The notes under the pieces: model-generated
Database searches by the model: none
What the model was told of the DNA's origin: nothing
Seen by the model: the letters and a program-made list of their open reading frames with translations, nothing else
Translations under genes and position numbers: made by a program
Source: Comamonadaceae bacterium
GTDB taxonomy: Bacteria; Pseudomonadota; Gammaproteobacteria; Burkholderiales; Burkholderiaceae_C
Direction: 5' to 3'
DNA length: 64,000 bases
Assembly: GCA_027483665.1 (NCBI GenBank)
Contig: JAIXUC010000041.1
Coordinates: 1 to 64,000 of the forward strand
Shown: positions 35,841-44,296 of the stretch, piece by piece
Layout: each line of letters begins with the position of its first letter
Numbering within the stretch: position 1 is the first letter of the stretch

Positions 35841-37197
35841 TTTTCACCTCGCCGTTTTCCTGCACCAGCCAAGACTGAATGGCGTTGTTGTGATAGATCG
35901 ATCGGCGCCCGCGCACGGCGCGCAGCTGCGCGTAGGTGGGCTGCACGTGGCCGGTGTCGTCGGTGGCTCGGCTTTGCACGATGGCGGGCTTGCCGTCCCA
36001 CACCCAGTCGATGTTGAAGCGGGTCAGGCACTTGTCCAAGACCGGGCCTTCCAGCCGCGCTCTGCGCCAGTTCCGCCCGCCGTCCACCGACACATCCACA
36101 CGCCGCACTTTGCCGCGCCCGGACCATGCCAAGCCGCTGACGCTGTAGAAGCCTTTGTCCAGCAGCACCTGCCCGCCCGACGGCGTGGTGATGACGCTTT
36201 TGATTTCCTGAATGTTCGTGTACTGGCGGTGCTTGCCGTCGGGCATGAGGTCCACGTAATGGATGACCTCGTCCTTGGTGGCGTAAGGCATGTCGCCCAG
36301 CTCGATGCGACGCAAATACTTCACCCAGCTCACGCCCTGAACGCCGGGCACCACCAGGCGCAGCGGGTAGCCGTTTTCCGGGCGCAGCATCTCGCCGTTC
36401 TGCCCATAAGCCACCAACACCTCGCCCGAGCGAATCAGGCTCACGGGAATGGTGCGCGTCATCGAGGAACCGTCTGCGCCTTCGGCCAGCACAAAGCGGC
36501 CCTTCGACCAGTCGGCACCGCTCATTTCCAGCAGCGTGACCAGCGGCACGCCAGTGAATTCGCTGCACGACAACATGCCATGGGTGTATTGGCAGGTGGG
36601 CACGGCCACGTTGCCCCACTCCATGCCGGTGTTGGCGCCGCATTCGATGAAATGAAAGCGCGACACCGAAGGCAGCCGCATGATCTCGTCGACCGTGAAC
36701 ACCTTGGGTGTTTTCACCAGCCCGTTGATCATGAGGCGGTGCTTGGAGGGGTCGATGTCCCACCAGCCCTGGTGGTGCCGCTCGAAGTGCAAGCCGCTCG
36801 GCGTGACGATGCCAAACAGCGACTGCAGTGGCGCAAAGGACACCGAGGCTTGCGTGGTCTGCGTGAGGCCTGGGCTTTGGCGGCGCTGCACGTTGCGCTC
36901 GAACTGCGAGGGCTTGCCGTAGCCGTCGGTCACCACGGCTTGGCCGAGCCCCGTGGTGTGGGCGGGCAAGTTGAGGATGTTGGGGTCGCCGCCATCCGCC
37001 GACACCGGGTTGCCTTGTGCCAGCGCGGCACCAGAACCACCTGCTGCAGCGCCGGCTGCTGCGGCTGCAAAAGCTTGTCGAATGAAGTCACGCCGCCCGC
37101 GTTTACCTTCAGCCCAGACCTGTTTGACGCCTTGGACATCTACAAAATGCTCAGGCGCCTTCAGCAGGCGTCCGGGCAAAGAACCAATGATGCTCAC
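35824..37197 (-). CDS. soxC: Sulfur dehydrogenase molybdenum subunit SoxC
   Basis: A 457-aa molybdenum enzyme of the sulfite oxidase family that oxidises the sulfane sulfur held on SoxYZ by six electrons. The Moco-binding Cys186 is in FHFIECGANTGMEWG. The Tat signal KRGRRDFIRQAF starts at residue 32, preceded by a rather long n-region. The start is GTG at 37197 with GGAG six bases upstream. It is the first of the seven contiguous sox genes. Confidence 0.94.
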   Translation of the reverse strand: MSIIGSLPGRLLKAPEHFVDVQGVKQVWAEGKRGRRDFIRQAFAAAAAGAAAGGSGAALAQGNPVSADGGDPNILNLPAHTTGLGQAVVTDGYGKPSQFERNVQRRQSPGLTQTTQASVSFAPLQSLFGIVTPSGLHFERHHQGWWDIDPSKHRLMINGLVKTPKVFTVDEIMRLPSVSRFHFIECGANTGMEWGNVAVPTCQYTHGMLSCSEFTGVPLVTLLEMSGADWSKGRFVLAEGADGSSMTRTIPVSLIRSGEVLVAYGQNGEMLRPENGYPLRLVVPGVQGVSWVKYLRRIELGDMPYATKDEVIHYVDLMPDGKHRQYTNIQEIKSVITTPSGGQVLLDKGFYSVSGLAWSGRGKVRRVDVSVDGGRNWRRARLEGPVLDKCLTRFNIDWVWDGKPAIVQSRATDDTGHVQPTYAQLRAVRGRRSIYHNNAIQSWLVQENGEVKNVQVS

Positions 37198-37212
37198 GGC
37201 GTCTCCTCACGA

Positions 37213-37232
37213 ATATTGCACATCGCAAATAT
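37213..37232 (-). promoter_or_regulatory. Candidate sox operator upstream of soxC
   Basis: Imperfect inverted repeat ATATTGC / GCAAATAT with a five-base centre, about 16 bases upstream of the soxC start. The adjoining TTATATT resembles a -10 element and occurs in similar context upstream of the metallo-beta-lactamase gene. Possibly bound by the ArsR-type regulator of the cluster; this is inference. Confidence 0.35.
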
Positions 37233-37327
37233 AAACAGACGCGAAATTAATAGGCCTAGGGATAACCCACCTACCCCGCTGACCGCTCTGCGCCAGATTT
37301 CTGCTTCCACTGTGGCGGCAGAAAAGC

Positions 37328-37756
37328 TCAGGGAAAGCGGTAATGGTCGCGGTTGAGCACGGCTGCCACTGAGCTCACTTCTTCCGGGAAAAGGCCCAAG
37401 TTCAACTCGGTGTTGCACTGCTCGACCATGCCGCGCAAAGCACCCGGGTTGTTGATGCGCCCGAGCGGGCGATAGATGCTGGAGCCGTCGCCGCCCACCT
37501 TTTGCTGGTGGCAGGCCACGCAGCGGTTCTCAGCGATGAGCTTTTGCCCCAAGGTGAGATCCGCTTCGCGGAACAACTGCGCAGCACTCGGTGGTGTGGG
37601 GGCTGCAGGGCGAGCAGAGGGCGCTGGGGTTTGCGCTTGGCTGGGTTTCACCAGCAGCACCAGCAACAGCAAGCCCAGCGCTGCAGTGGCTTTGGCGGCT
37701 GCTAAGGCGGCTGCTATGGCGGCGGTATCAAGGGCAGAGTGCGATGGTTTGATCAT
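37328..37756 (-). CDS. Small c-type cytochrome of the sox cluster
   Basis: A 142-aa monoheme cytochrome c. A hydrophobic Ala/Leu-rich export signal ends near KPSQAQ (residue 42), followed by a Pro-rich stretch; the heme site is CVACHQQK near residue 81, and the C-terminal helix includes EEVSSVAAVLNRDHYRFP. I see no clear Met ligand in the usual position. It lies upstream of soxC and is probably an electron carrier for the Sox system. It is not SoxX or SoxE, which are present elsewhere. Confidence 0.8.
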   Translation of the reverse strand: MIKPSHSALDTAAIAAALAAAKATAALGLLLLVLLVKPSQAQTPAPSARPAAPTPPSAAQLFREADLTLGQKLIAENRCVACHQQKVGGDGSSIYRPLGRINNPGALRGMVEQCNTELNLGLFPEEVSSVAAVLNRDHYRFP

Positions 37757-37817
37757 GGACCATCGTCACCTTGTGAGATGAGCCCTGTCAAGAGCACTTG
37801 CGCGCGGTGCGGTGGCG

Positions 37818-38387
37818 TCAAGCGCGCACCGCCCTGCGTGCCACAGCCAAGCGCTCATCCAGATAGGCGCCGTAAAAGTCGATCACGCCCACACCGTTGA
37901 TGCGGGGCGCCACTTCTGCTCCCTTCGCACCCAAAAACAGCAACGTGGGCGCCACCTTGACCTGCCAAGCGCGCACCTGCTGTCCATGGCTAGTGGTGCT
38001 GTGGTCCATGGACACCAAGGCTTGGCTGCCTTGCATGTCCACTTGCACCACACGCGCCTGGCCGCTGGCCAGCAGCGGTGCCAAATAAGACTGACGCACC
38101 ACCGGGCAGTAGGGGCAGCCGGGCAGGCTGACCATCACCACCAGCGGCTCACGCGCTGCCACCGCGGCTGCCAGCGCATCGGGCAGTGACGTGGCCATGG
38201 GCAACAAGCCCTCGCTGGGGTCGCGCGCCCAAGCCGCCAAGGGCAGCACAGTCGCCAGGCTCCAGGTGCTGATGACCCGCAAAGCGTCGCGGCGAGTGGT
38301 CGTGCGGGTGGTCGTGCGGGTGTTCAGCCGAGGGGCCAACCCGGGCCTCATCGGTCGCTGCAGCACGTCTTTGCTCGCCGTGTTCAT
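37818..38387 (-). CDS. Thioredoxin-like protein (SoxW-like)
   Basis: A 189-aa exported thioredoxin-fold protein with active site CPYCP in VVMVSLPGCPYCPVVRQ and the cis-proline segment KVAPTLLFLG. The N-terminus has a twin-arginine stretch TTTRRDALRVIS preceded by a 12-bp tandem repeat giving RTTTRTTT. SoxW-type thioredoxins keep Sox proteins reduced in the periplasm; no SoxV is visible in this window to reduce it. The start at 38387 overlaps the stop of the upstream gene as ATGA. Confidence 0.8.
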   Translation of the reverse strand: MNTASKDVLQRPMRPGLAPRLNTRTTTRTTTRRDALRVISTWSLATVLPLAAWARDPSEGLLPMATSLPDALAAAVAAREPLVVMVSLPGCPYCPVVRQSYLAPLLASGQARVVQVDMQGSQALVSMDHSTTSHGQQVRAWQVKVAPTLLFLGAKGAEVAPRINGVGVIDFYGAYLDERLAVARRAVRA

Positions 38388-39412
38388 GGTGCTTCGCGCT
38401 CCATCAACAAGTAGGTGTTGTAAGCGTTCATGCGGTTGGCCACGCGAAACAACGGAAGGTTCTCGTAGCGCGACCAATCGGTGGCGGCGTAAGCGGCTTC
38501 GAAGGGCTCGAGTTCGCGAGCCGCGCGTCCCATGCTCTCCCGCAGGTACCGCAAGTAGTCCCGCGTCAGCCGCAGGTCATCGGCTGCGGACTGCGACAGC
38601 GGGCCATGACCCGGCACGATCACCTGCGCGTCAAAGCTGAGCAGTCGGTCCAGCGCCTCGATCCAACTCCGGCTGTCGGCTTGGCCGACAAAAGGAATGC
38701 GACCACGAAACACCAAATCTCCCGCAAACAACACCTTCTCTGAGGGCATGTAGATGACCAAGTCCTCCGGCGTGTGGGCTGGCCCGACGGGCTGGATGCG
38801 CAACTCAACCCCGCCCAGATTCAAGGTGGTGGGGCCGTCGATCCAGCGGTCCGCTGGCACCAGCCGGGTGTTTTCGTTGACCCACGGCGCCATCTCTTGC
38901 CTGGAGGCTTGCAGGCGCAGCTGTGCCGTGTCGGAATTCAGGTAGGCCAGTGCAGCGCGATGCGCCAGCACCTGCGCGCCTTTGGCTTGAAAGGCTTGCA
39001 GCCCGTAGATGTGGTCGGCGTGGTAGTGCGTGACGACGACCCAGCGCACGGGCAGGGGCGTGCGCTGCGCGATGAGTTGCATCAATTCATCGGCCAGCGC
39101 AGGCGAGCCCAGTGCGTCAATGACCACCACCCCTTCGGAGGTGATGACGAAAGCTGCATTCGAGATGAAGTTTCGGTTGGCGCTGCTGCCCAGCGCAGAC
39201 ACGCCTTCCACATAGAAAGCGCTGGCCGACACCTGCACCGCCGTCATCGCTTTGGGGGTGGCCTGAGCTGCTGCCACTTGTACCCAAGACATCGCCCAGC
39301 CAAAGCCCCAAAACGCGACCCAAGTACCGAGGAACACGAGCTTTGCAAGCCTGCTTTTGGCGCGCTGTACCGACAGCGCGAAGGTGGGTGCGCGAATGTT
39401 GAGCAAAGTCAA
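38384..39412 (-). CDS. Exported metallo-beta-lactamase-fold hydrolase (SoxH-like)
   Basis: About 342-aa metallo-beta-lactamase-fold protein. THYHADHIYG is the metal-binding motif, and further ligands are at VGPAHTPEDLV, FAGDLVF and VPGHGPLS. A long hydrophobic segment ending at AAAQA is an export signal. SoxH-like proteins of this kind are common in sox clusters and are not essential; the substrate is unknown. The start is uncertain: the frame opens at a TTG at 39463, but that codon is the -35 element of a good promoter, so a TTG at 39412 or 39406 is more likely. Confidence 0.75.
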   Translation of the reverse strand: MTLLNIRAPTFALSVQRAKSRLAKLVFLGTWVAFWGFGWAMSWVQVAAAQATPKAMTAVQVSASAFYVEGVSALGSSANRNFISNAAFVITSEGVVVIDALGSPALADELMQLIAQRTPLPVRWVVVTHYHADHIYGLQAFQAKGAQVLAHRAALAYLNSDTAQLRLQASRQEMAPWVNENTRLVPADRWIDGPTTLNLGGVELRIQPVGPAHTPEDLVIYMPSEKVLFAGDLVFRGRIPFVGQADSRSWIEALDRLLSFDAQVIVPGHGPLSQSAADDLRLTRDYLRYLRESMGRAARELEPFEAAYAATDWSRYENLPLFRVANRMNAYNTYLLMEREAP

Positions 39413-39434
39413 GTTGGGCTTTCGGGAACGGTTC

Positions 39435-39463
39435 AATATAAGCAGTCGGTAATTTGAGCGCAA
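39435..39463 (-). promoter_or_regulatory. Sigma-70 promoter of the SoxH-like gene
   Basis: On the minus strand TTGCGC (39463-39458), a 17-base spacer and TATATT (39440-39435). The expected transcript starts near 39428. The region between this gene and the divergent transporter gene is only about 100 bases. Confidence 0.5.
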
Positions 39464-39503
39464 GCTCGCAAACCAGCAGCCTCCGCTTCCTCACCAATCC
39501 CCC

Positions 39504-40583
39504 ATGCCCACCATCACCGACTTCTCTGGCCTGATCGACCGTTTCGGCGCTTCCAACGTGCTGGCTGCTGCTGGGCTGCTGACCGGCTTGTTGTTCGGCT
39601 TCATGGCGCAACGCTCACGGTTTTGCTTGCGTGCTGCCGCCATTGAGTTTTGGAGTGGACGCATGGGCGCACGCCTGGTGGTGTGGTTGCTCGCGTTCAT
39701 GGCGGCGGTGGTGGCGGTGCAAGCAGCCATCGTGGCTGGCCAATTGGATGTGTCCCAAGCGCGTCAGTTGTCGGCGCGAGGCAGCGTGTCGGGCGCGCTC
39801 TTGGGCGGGCTGATCTTTGGCGCGGGCATGGTCATGACGCGTGGCTGCGCCAGCCGCATTTTGATTTTGTCGGCTCAGGGCAACCTGCGCGCTTTGCTCT
39901 CGGGCCTGGTGTTCGCAGTCACCGCGCAGGCCACGCTGTCGGGCTCCTTGGCGCCATGGCGAGAAGCGATATCGGCTTGGTGGACAGTAGAAGGCGGAGG
40001 TTCGCGCGACCTGTTGGCTTGGGCCGGTCTGGGGCATGGCGCTGCATTGGCGCTCGCGTTCTTGGGCTTGGCTGTGGCGCTGGGTCTGGGCTGGCGCGCT
40101 CAGCGCTCGGGTGACATGAACCTTTGGGCTTGGCTGGGTGGCTTGGGCGTGGGGCTCAGTGTGGCTTTTGCCTGGTGGGTCAGCTACCAAATCTCGGAGC
40201 AATCCTTTGGCGCTGTGCCCATTCAGGGCGTGACTTTCAGTGGTCCGTCGGCCGAGTGGTTGATGCGTGTGCTCGACAGCCCGGCACCGGCCGTGGGTTT
40301 TGGCTTTGGCCTGATGCCAGGTGTGTTTCTGGGTTCGCTGTTGGGCGCTTTGCTGGGGCGCGAGTGGAAGCTGGAAGGCTTTCAGGGCGGCAGCAGCATG
40401 CCGCGCTACATCGTGGGCGCCATGCTGATGGGCTTTGGTTCGATGCTGGCAGGTGGCTGCGCAGTGGGCGCAGGGGTCACTGGCGGTGCTGTTTTCGCTC
40501 TCACTGCCTGGCTGACCTTGTTTGCAATCTGGGCCTCAGCTGGCCTGACCAAACGTTGGTTGGACCCGAAGCTTGTCCCTTAG
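39504..40583 (+). CDS. YeeE/YedE family transporter (thiosulfate transporter TsuA-like)
   Basis: A 359-aa membrane protein with about nine hydrophobic helices. The three cysteine sites that relay thiosulfate in characterised TsuA/YeeE are present: SRFCLRAA near residue 40, TRGCASR near 114 and GGCAVGAG near 317. The family imports thiosulfate or other sulfur species. It is the only plus-strand gene inside the sulfur cluster and is divergent from the SoxH-like gene. Thiosulfate import into the cytoplasm would serve assimilation rather than the periplasmic Sox cycle. Confidence 0.85.
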   Translation: MPTITDFSGLIDRFGASNVLAAAGLLTGLLFGFMAQRSRFCLRAAAIEFWSGRMGARLVVWLLAFMAAVVAVQAAIVAGQLDVSQARQLSARGSVSGALLGGLIFGAGMVMTRGCASRILILSAQGNLRALLSGLVFAVTAQATLSGSLAPWREAISAWWTVEGGGSRDLLAWAGLGHGAALALAFLGLAVALGLGWRAQRSGDMNLWAWLGGLGVGLSVAFAWWVSYQISEQSFGAVPIQGVTFSGPSAEWLMRVLDSPAPAVGFGFGLMPGVFLGSLLGALLGREWKLEGFQGGSSMPRYIVGAMLMGFGSMLAGGCAVGAGVTGGAVFALTAWLTLFAIWASAGLTKRWLDPKLVP

Positions 40584-40611
40584 CGCGCCGTCGGGCCACC
40601 AGACATGACAC

Positions 40612-41226
40612 TCACTTGCCGCTGAGGTATTCGGCCACTGCCGCCATTTCCTGCGCAGTCATCTTTTGCGTGATGACGTGCATGATGGCGTTGTCGTTGG
40701 TGCGCTCGCGCTCGAAGAACTGCTTGAGCTGTGTGCGTGTGTAGCCCGCGTATTGGCCCGCCAAACGGGGCAGGGTGGCCGAGCCGAGGGCGTCTCGGCC
40801 GTGGCAGCTGGCGCAGGAAGGAACACCGCTGAAGGTGTTGCCGTTGTGATAGAGATAGCGGCCCACCGAGGCCAGCGCCGGGTCTTTGGGGGGCTCTGGC
40901 GTGTAGGTCTGTCGCTCAAAGTACTTGCCCAAGGCCACCATTTCGTCGGGTGTGAGCCGGGTAACCATGCTGGCCATGGCCGAGCTTTTGCGTTTGCCAC
41001 TTTGGAAGTTCTCCAATTGCTTGGCGGTGTATTCCCAGTGCTGGCCCGCCAAGCGCGGAAAGACCTCACTGGAGGACTCACCCTCCATGCCGTGACACAC
41101 GAAACACACACCGCCCACGATCTTGCGAGCGCGGGCTTCGTCGGCCTGGGCTTGCGCGATCTGCGCAGCGCCCAGCGCCCATGTCAACAACAACACCCAA
41201 CCCAGACGGACCCAACGCAAGTTCAC
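40612..41226 (-). CDS. Diheme cytochrome c (c4 type)
   Basis: About 204-aa periplasmic diheme cytochrome with heme sites CFVCHGMEG and CASCHGRDAL, each followed by the c4-type motif PRLAGQ. Signal peptide ends at AQAQA. The start is probably the GTG at 41226, 20 bases after the fccB stop codon. Placed directly behind fccAB, it is the likely electron acceptor from flavocytochrome c and the Sox enzymes. It resembles but is not identical with the cytochrome c4 at 58432. Confidence 0.85.
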   Translation of the reverse strand: MNLRWVRLGWVLLLTWALGAAQIAQAQADEARARKIVGGVCFVCHGMEGESSSEVFPRLAGQHWEYTAKQLENFQSGKRKSSAMASMVTRLTPDEMVALGKYFERQTYTPEPPKDPALASVGRYLYHNGNTFSGVPSCASCHGRDALGSATLPRLAGQYAGYTRTQLKQFFERERTNDNAIMHVITQKMTAQEMAAVAEYLSGK

Positions 41227-41245
41227 GAACAACCCCAGCCAACCA

Positions 41246-42526
41246 TCAAGCCAGCGTATCGGCCCAGATGTTGCGCGCCCAAGACAGTGCGTAGCGGCCT
41301 TCCAACTCGTTGGCGGCGCTCGACAAACCACCCGAGCCGGGCACCGTGACCATGGTTTTTTGCGCGGCGTCGTAGCGGTGCACGCTGGCCACGTGGACCA
41401 CGTCTTCGTCGCTGACAAAGCTGTAGCAGGTGTTGTTGTAGATGGGCAGCGGGTTGGGTTCTTTGCCCATCAACAAGGCCACCACGGCAGCAGCACAGGT
41501 TTTGCCGTGCTGGTTGGCCATGTGGCCCGACTTGGGCATGCCCGGCGCGATCTGAAGGGCGTCGCCCAGTACATGAACGTTTTTCACGGCTTTGGACTCG
41601 TGGGTGAGAAAGTCCACCTCGCACCAGCGGCGGTTGGCCGTGGCCATGCCAGCGGACACGGCGATGTTGCCGGCGCGCATGTCGGGCACCACGTTGAGCA
41701 CGTCGGCCTTCACGTCGTCGTTCACCTCGAACTTCAGCGTGCGCGTGGCGGCGTCCACATCCACCAACTTGTGTTGTGGGCGGTACTCGACCATGCCCTT
41801 GTAGCGATCGGCCCAGGCCTTCTTGAACAGCCCGGCTTTGGAGGTGACATCGGGGTTGGCGTCAAGCACCAGCACCTTGCTCTTGGGTTTGGCCTTGCTG
41901 AAATAAGAGGCCACTTGGCAAGCGCGCTCGTACGGGCCAGGCGGGCAGCGGTAGGGCGCCAGCGGGACGGTGAGGGCGTAGACGCCGCCGTCGGGCATGG
42001 CTTCGAGTTGCCGGCGCAGCGCCATGGTTTGCGGGCCCGCTTTCCAGCTGTGCAGCACCTGGTCTTGCGCGCCGGCCTTGTTCATGCCGGGCAGGTTCTC
42101 CCACATGAAGTCGACGCCGGGGGAAACGATGAGGCGGTCATAAGGCAACTCGCCGCCTTTGGCCAGCAGCACCACTTTCTTCTCGGGGTCGATGCGCGTG
42201 GCCATGTCTTGCACCACCTTCACGCCGTGCCGCTTGGATAAACCGTCATAAGGCGAGGTGATGTCGGCCATCGACTTGCTGCCGCCCAACACCAGGTTGG
42301 AAATGGGGCAGGAGACAAAGGCGGTGCTGGGCTCGATCAGCGTCACATCGACGCGGTAGTCGGACCACATGCGCACATATTTGGCGGCTGTTGCGCCGCC
42401 ATAGCCGCCGCCAATCACCACCACTTTCGGGCCGCTACCGCCCGTGGTGGCGCAGCCTGAGAGCAAACCCCAAGAGCCCAATGCGGCGCCGGCACCCAGC
42501 GCCTGTACGAGTTGACGTCTTTGCAT
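41246..42526 (-). CDS. fccB: Sulfide dehydrogenase flavoprotein subunit (FccB/SoxF)
   Basis: A 426-aa exported flavoprotein that oxidises sulfide and passes electrons to its cytochrome partner. The FAD-binding loop VVVIGGGYGGATAAKY is near residue 36; Cys73 in FVSCPISNLV, the cysteines in CPPGPYERAC and the later NNTCYS are consistent with the family's covalent-FAD and disulfide cysteines. The N-terminus QRRQLVQALGAGAALGS is Tat-like, with LLSGCA suggesting lipidation instead. GGAG precedes the ATG at 42526. It lies ten bases from fccA. Confidence 0.92.
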   Translation of the reverse strand: MQRRQLVQALGAGAALGSWGLLSGCATTGGSGPKVVVIGGGYGGATAAKYVRMWSDYRVDVTLIEPSTAFVSCPISNLVLGGSKSMADITSPYDGLSKRHGVKVVQDMATRIDPEKKVVLLAKGGELPYDRLIVSPGVDFMWENLPGMNKAGAQDQVLHSWKAGPQTMALRRQLEAMPDGGVYALTVPLAPYRCPPGPYERACQVASYFSKAKPKSKVLVLDANPDVTSKAGLFKKAWADRYKGMVEYRPQHKLVDVDAATRTLKFEVNDDVKADVLNVVPDMRAGNIAVSAGMATANRRWCEVDFLTHESKAVKNVHVLGDALQIAPGMPKSGHMANQHGKTCAAAVVALLMGKEPNPLPIYNNTCYSFVSDEDVVHVASVHRYDAAQKTMVTVPGSGGLSSAANELEGRYALSWARNIWADTLA

Positions 42527-42536
42527 GGTGCGCTCC

Positions 42537-42848
42537 TTATTTCTTCTGGGCCGCGAAGTACGCAGCGATGGCTTCAATCTGCTCGTCGCTGTAGCCCTTG
42601 GCGAGCTGGTGCATCAGCGTGGCTGGCTTGCGCCCGGCTTTGAAGTCCAGCATTTTCTTGACGGTGTCTTCCTTGGGTACACCTGCCAAGGACTCCATGC
42701 CGGGCTGCGCCACGCCGTTGGTGCCGTGGCAGCCCGCGCAAGAAGCGGCCCAACTGCGCACCTGCAGCGGGTCGGGTGCTTGTGCTGCTGCCGCCAAGGG
42801 CAGGGTGGTCAAGGCGGCCAGCGCGAGCCAGCGGGCAGATCGGGTCAT
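42537..42848 (-). CDS. fccA: Cytochrome c subunit of sulfide dehydrogenase (FccA/SoxE)
   Basis: A 103-aa monoheme cytochrome with signal peptide ending at AAAQA, heme site CAGCHGTNG near residue 37 and a c-terminal Met region in KPATLMHQLAKGYSDEQI. It is shorter than the diheme FccA of purple bacteria and similar to SoxE of the lithotrophic betaproteobacteria. Cotranscribed with fccB. Confidence 0.9.
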   Translation of the reverse strand: MTRSARWLALAALTTLPLAAAAQAPDPLQVRSWAASCAGCHGTNGVAQPGMESLAGVPKEDTVKKMLDFKAGRKPATLMHQLAKGYSDEQIEAIAAYFAAQKK

Positions 42849-43007
42849 GTCATCTCCTCAGGTGGACGAAATTGATGCCTGGTAAACCGCACAGGCAATT
42901 AATCATGCCCGAGGCTTCAGAGACCAGTTTGATTGCTGATCTTTTATATAAGCCAACCATAGTTGATCCACGGTGCCAAAGAACTTCGTGGAAACCCGGT
43001 CTCGGGC
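42849..43007 (-). promoter_or_regulatory. Promoter region of fccAB
   Basis: The 159 bases between the regulator and fccA are A/T-rich in the middle. On the minus strand, GGCTTATATAA near 42953-42943 looks like an extended -10 element and shares CTTATAT with the element upstream of the SoxH-like gene. I cannot fix the -35 element or an operator with confidence. Confidence 0.35.
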
Positions 43008-43352
43008 TCAGGGCGTGTCGCTGCGCTCGATGGCGATTTGCGTGCACAGCGCGCGGCACAGCGTGACCACGTTCTGGTTGGCGATGCGGTAGTAAATCTG
43101 CACGCCCTCGCGGCGCTTGTCCAAGATGCCCGATTGGTACAGCGTGTTGAGGTGCTGCGACATGTTGGGCTGGGTGGTGTCGATCTCGCCGAGCAACTGG
43201 CTGACGTTTTTCTCGCCGTTGCACAGGCTGCTGATGATGCGCAGGCGCATGGGCGCCGACATCACCCGGAACAGCTCAGCCGCTTGCTGGAATACCTGTT
43301 CGGAGTCCGTGAGTGCTTGCTGCGGTTCGGAAGGCGAGTGGGTCGAGACCAT
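43008..43352 (-). CDS. ArsR-family transcriptional regulator (SoxR/BigR-like)
   Basis: A 114-aa winged-helix repressor. The recognition helix region is TTQPNMSQHLNTLYQSGIL, and cysteines lie at 44 (SSLCNGE), 99 and 103. In the BigR/SqrR/SoxR branch of ArsR proteins two such cysteines form a tetrasulfide with reactive sulfur species and release DNA; Cys44 with Cys99 or Cys103 fit that pattern. It directly precedes fccAB and is the obvious sensor for the sulfur cluster. Confidence 0.85.
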   Translation of the reverse strand: MVSTHSPSEPQQALTDSEQVFQQAAELFRVMSAPMRLRIISSLCNGEKNVSQLLGEIDTTQPNMSQHLNTLYQSGILDKRREGVQIYYRIANQNVVTLCRALCTQIAIERSDTP

Positions 43353-43495
43353 GGGTGTGGGCTTTGGCCAGGGCCCGGTTGTTTGGGCTCAAGCAAGTGG
43401 GCGCAGTGGCGCAGTGCTTTGAACTATACGGGCAGAAAAGCCGCACTTTGCAGCGCTGAAACGTGGTCTATGGATCTTCACAAAACCGTTTGATG

Positions 43496-43511
43496 CTGTA
43501 CATTCATCCAG
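43496..43511 (+). promoter_or_regulatory. LexA box of imuA-imuB-dnaE2
   Basis: CTGTACATTCATCCAG matches the CTGT-N8-ACAG LexA consensus at seven of the eight defined positions. It lies 51 bases before imuA, where the SOS promoter is expected. Confidence 0.75.
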
Positions 43512-43561
43512 CACTTGAGTTGTTTCTGAACTGCTTTCCTTCCGTGTTTCGCTAAAAAGCC

Positions 43562-44296
43562 ATGCCACTCGCAGCCCCCCTCCACCGCGCACCAGAGCCT
43601 GGGCCAGGCGCTGCCATGCCCGAGGGCGTGTGGCGTGCCGATGCACTGGCTAGCGGTGTGCAGCAAGTGGTGCCCAGCGGCCACGCGGCGCTGGATGCGC
43701 AGCTGCCCGGTGGCGGCTGGCCATTGGGTGCGTTGTGCGAGTTGCTGCAAGACCAAGCGGGGCGGGCCGAGTGGCAATTGCTTCTGCCTGCTTTGGTGCG
43801 GCACGCCCGCGGCGCAGTGGTGCTGGTCGGCGCGCCGGTGGGGTATGAGCCTTTTGCGCCCGCTTTGCAGGCACGCGGCCTGCTGGCGCACCGCCTGTTG
43901 TGGGTGCGCGCAGAAGACGCGCCCTCGCGCTGGTGGGCTTGCGAGCAGGCGCTGCGCTGCGCCGAAGTGGCGGCGGTGCTGGCTTGGTTGCCCCAAGCCA
44001 AAGCGGCTGCGCTGCGTCGCCTGCATGCTGCAGCCCAAGGCCGAAGCACGCTGCTGTTTGCCATGCGGCCCCTGCAAGATGCAGCGAGTGCTTCTGCTGC
44101 CCCCTTGCGGCTGGCCTTGGCCGCAGAGCCCGGCCCCGGCTTGGGCATCGCGCGCTTTAGCTTGCGCGTGCTCAAACGCAAAGGCCCGCCGCTGGCCGAA
44201 CCCATTCACCTGCCCGCCGTCTCAGACCGGCTGGCCGCTGTATTGATGAGCGTGCACCATGCACTGGATCGCACTGGCAGCGCCCATCTGGCCTGA
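43562..44296 (+). CDS. imuA: Translesion synthesis protein ImuA
   Basis: A 244-aa RecA/SulA-like protein of the mutasome. Diagnostic stretches are VPSGHAALDAQLPGGGWPLGALCELL at about 38-63 and the RecA-like core with VVLVGAPVGYEPF. It lacks a full Walker A lysine motif, as is usual in ImuA. It works with ImuB and DnaE2 in damage-induced mutagenesis. The start is ATG 43562 or an in-frame ATG at 43616. The end overlaps imuB by 38 bases. Confidence 0.88.
   Translation: MPLAAPLHRAPEPGPGAAMPEGVWRADALASGVQQVVPSGHAALDAQLPGGGWPLGALCELLQDQAGRAEWQLLLPALVRHARGAVVLVGAPVGYEPFAPALQARGLLAHRLLWVRAEDAPSRWWACEQALRCAEVAAVLAWLPQAKAAALRRLHAAAQGRSTLLFAMRPLQDAASASAAPLRLALAAEPGPGLGIARFSLRVLKRKGPPLAEPIHLPAVSDRLAAVLMSVHHALDRTGSAHLA

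Noticed and set aside
43652-44040. Active RecA-type ATPase in ImuA
   Set aside because: No complete Walker A motif is visible, as is usual for ImuA, so ATPase activity was not assigned.
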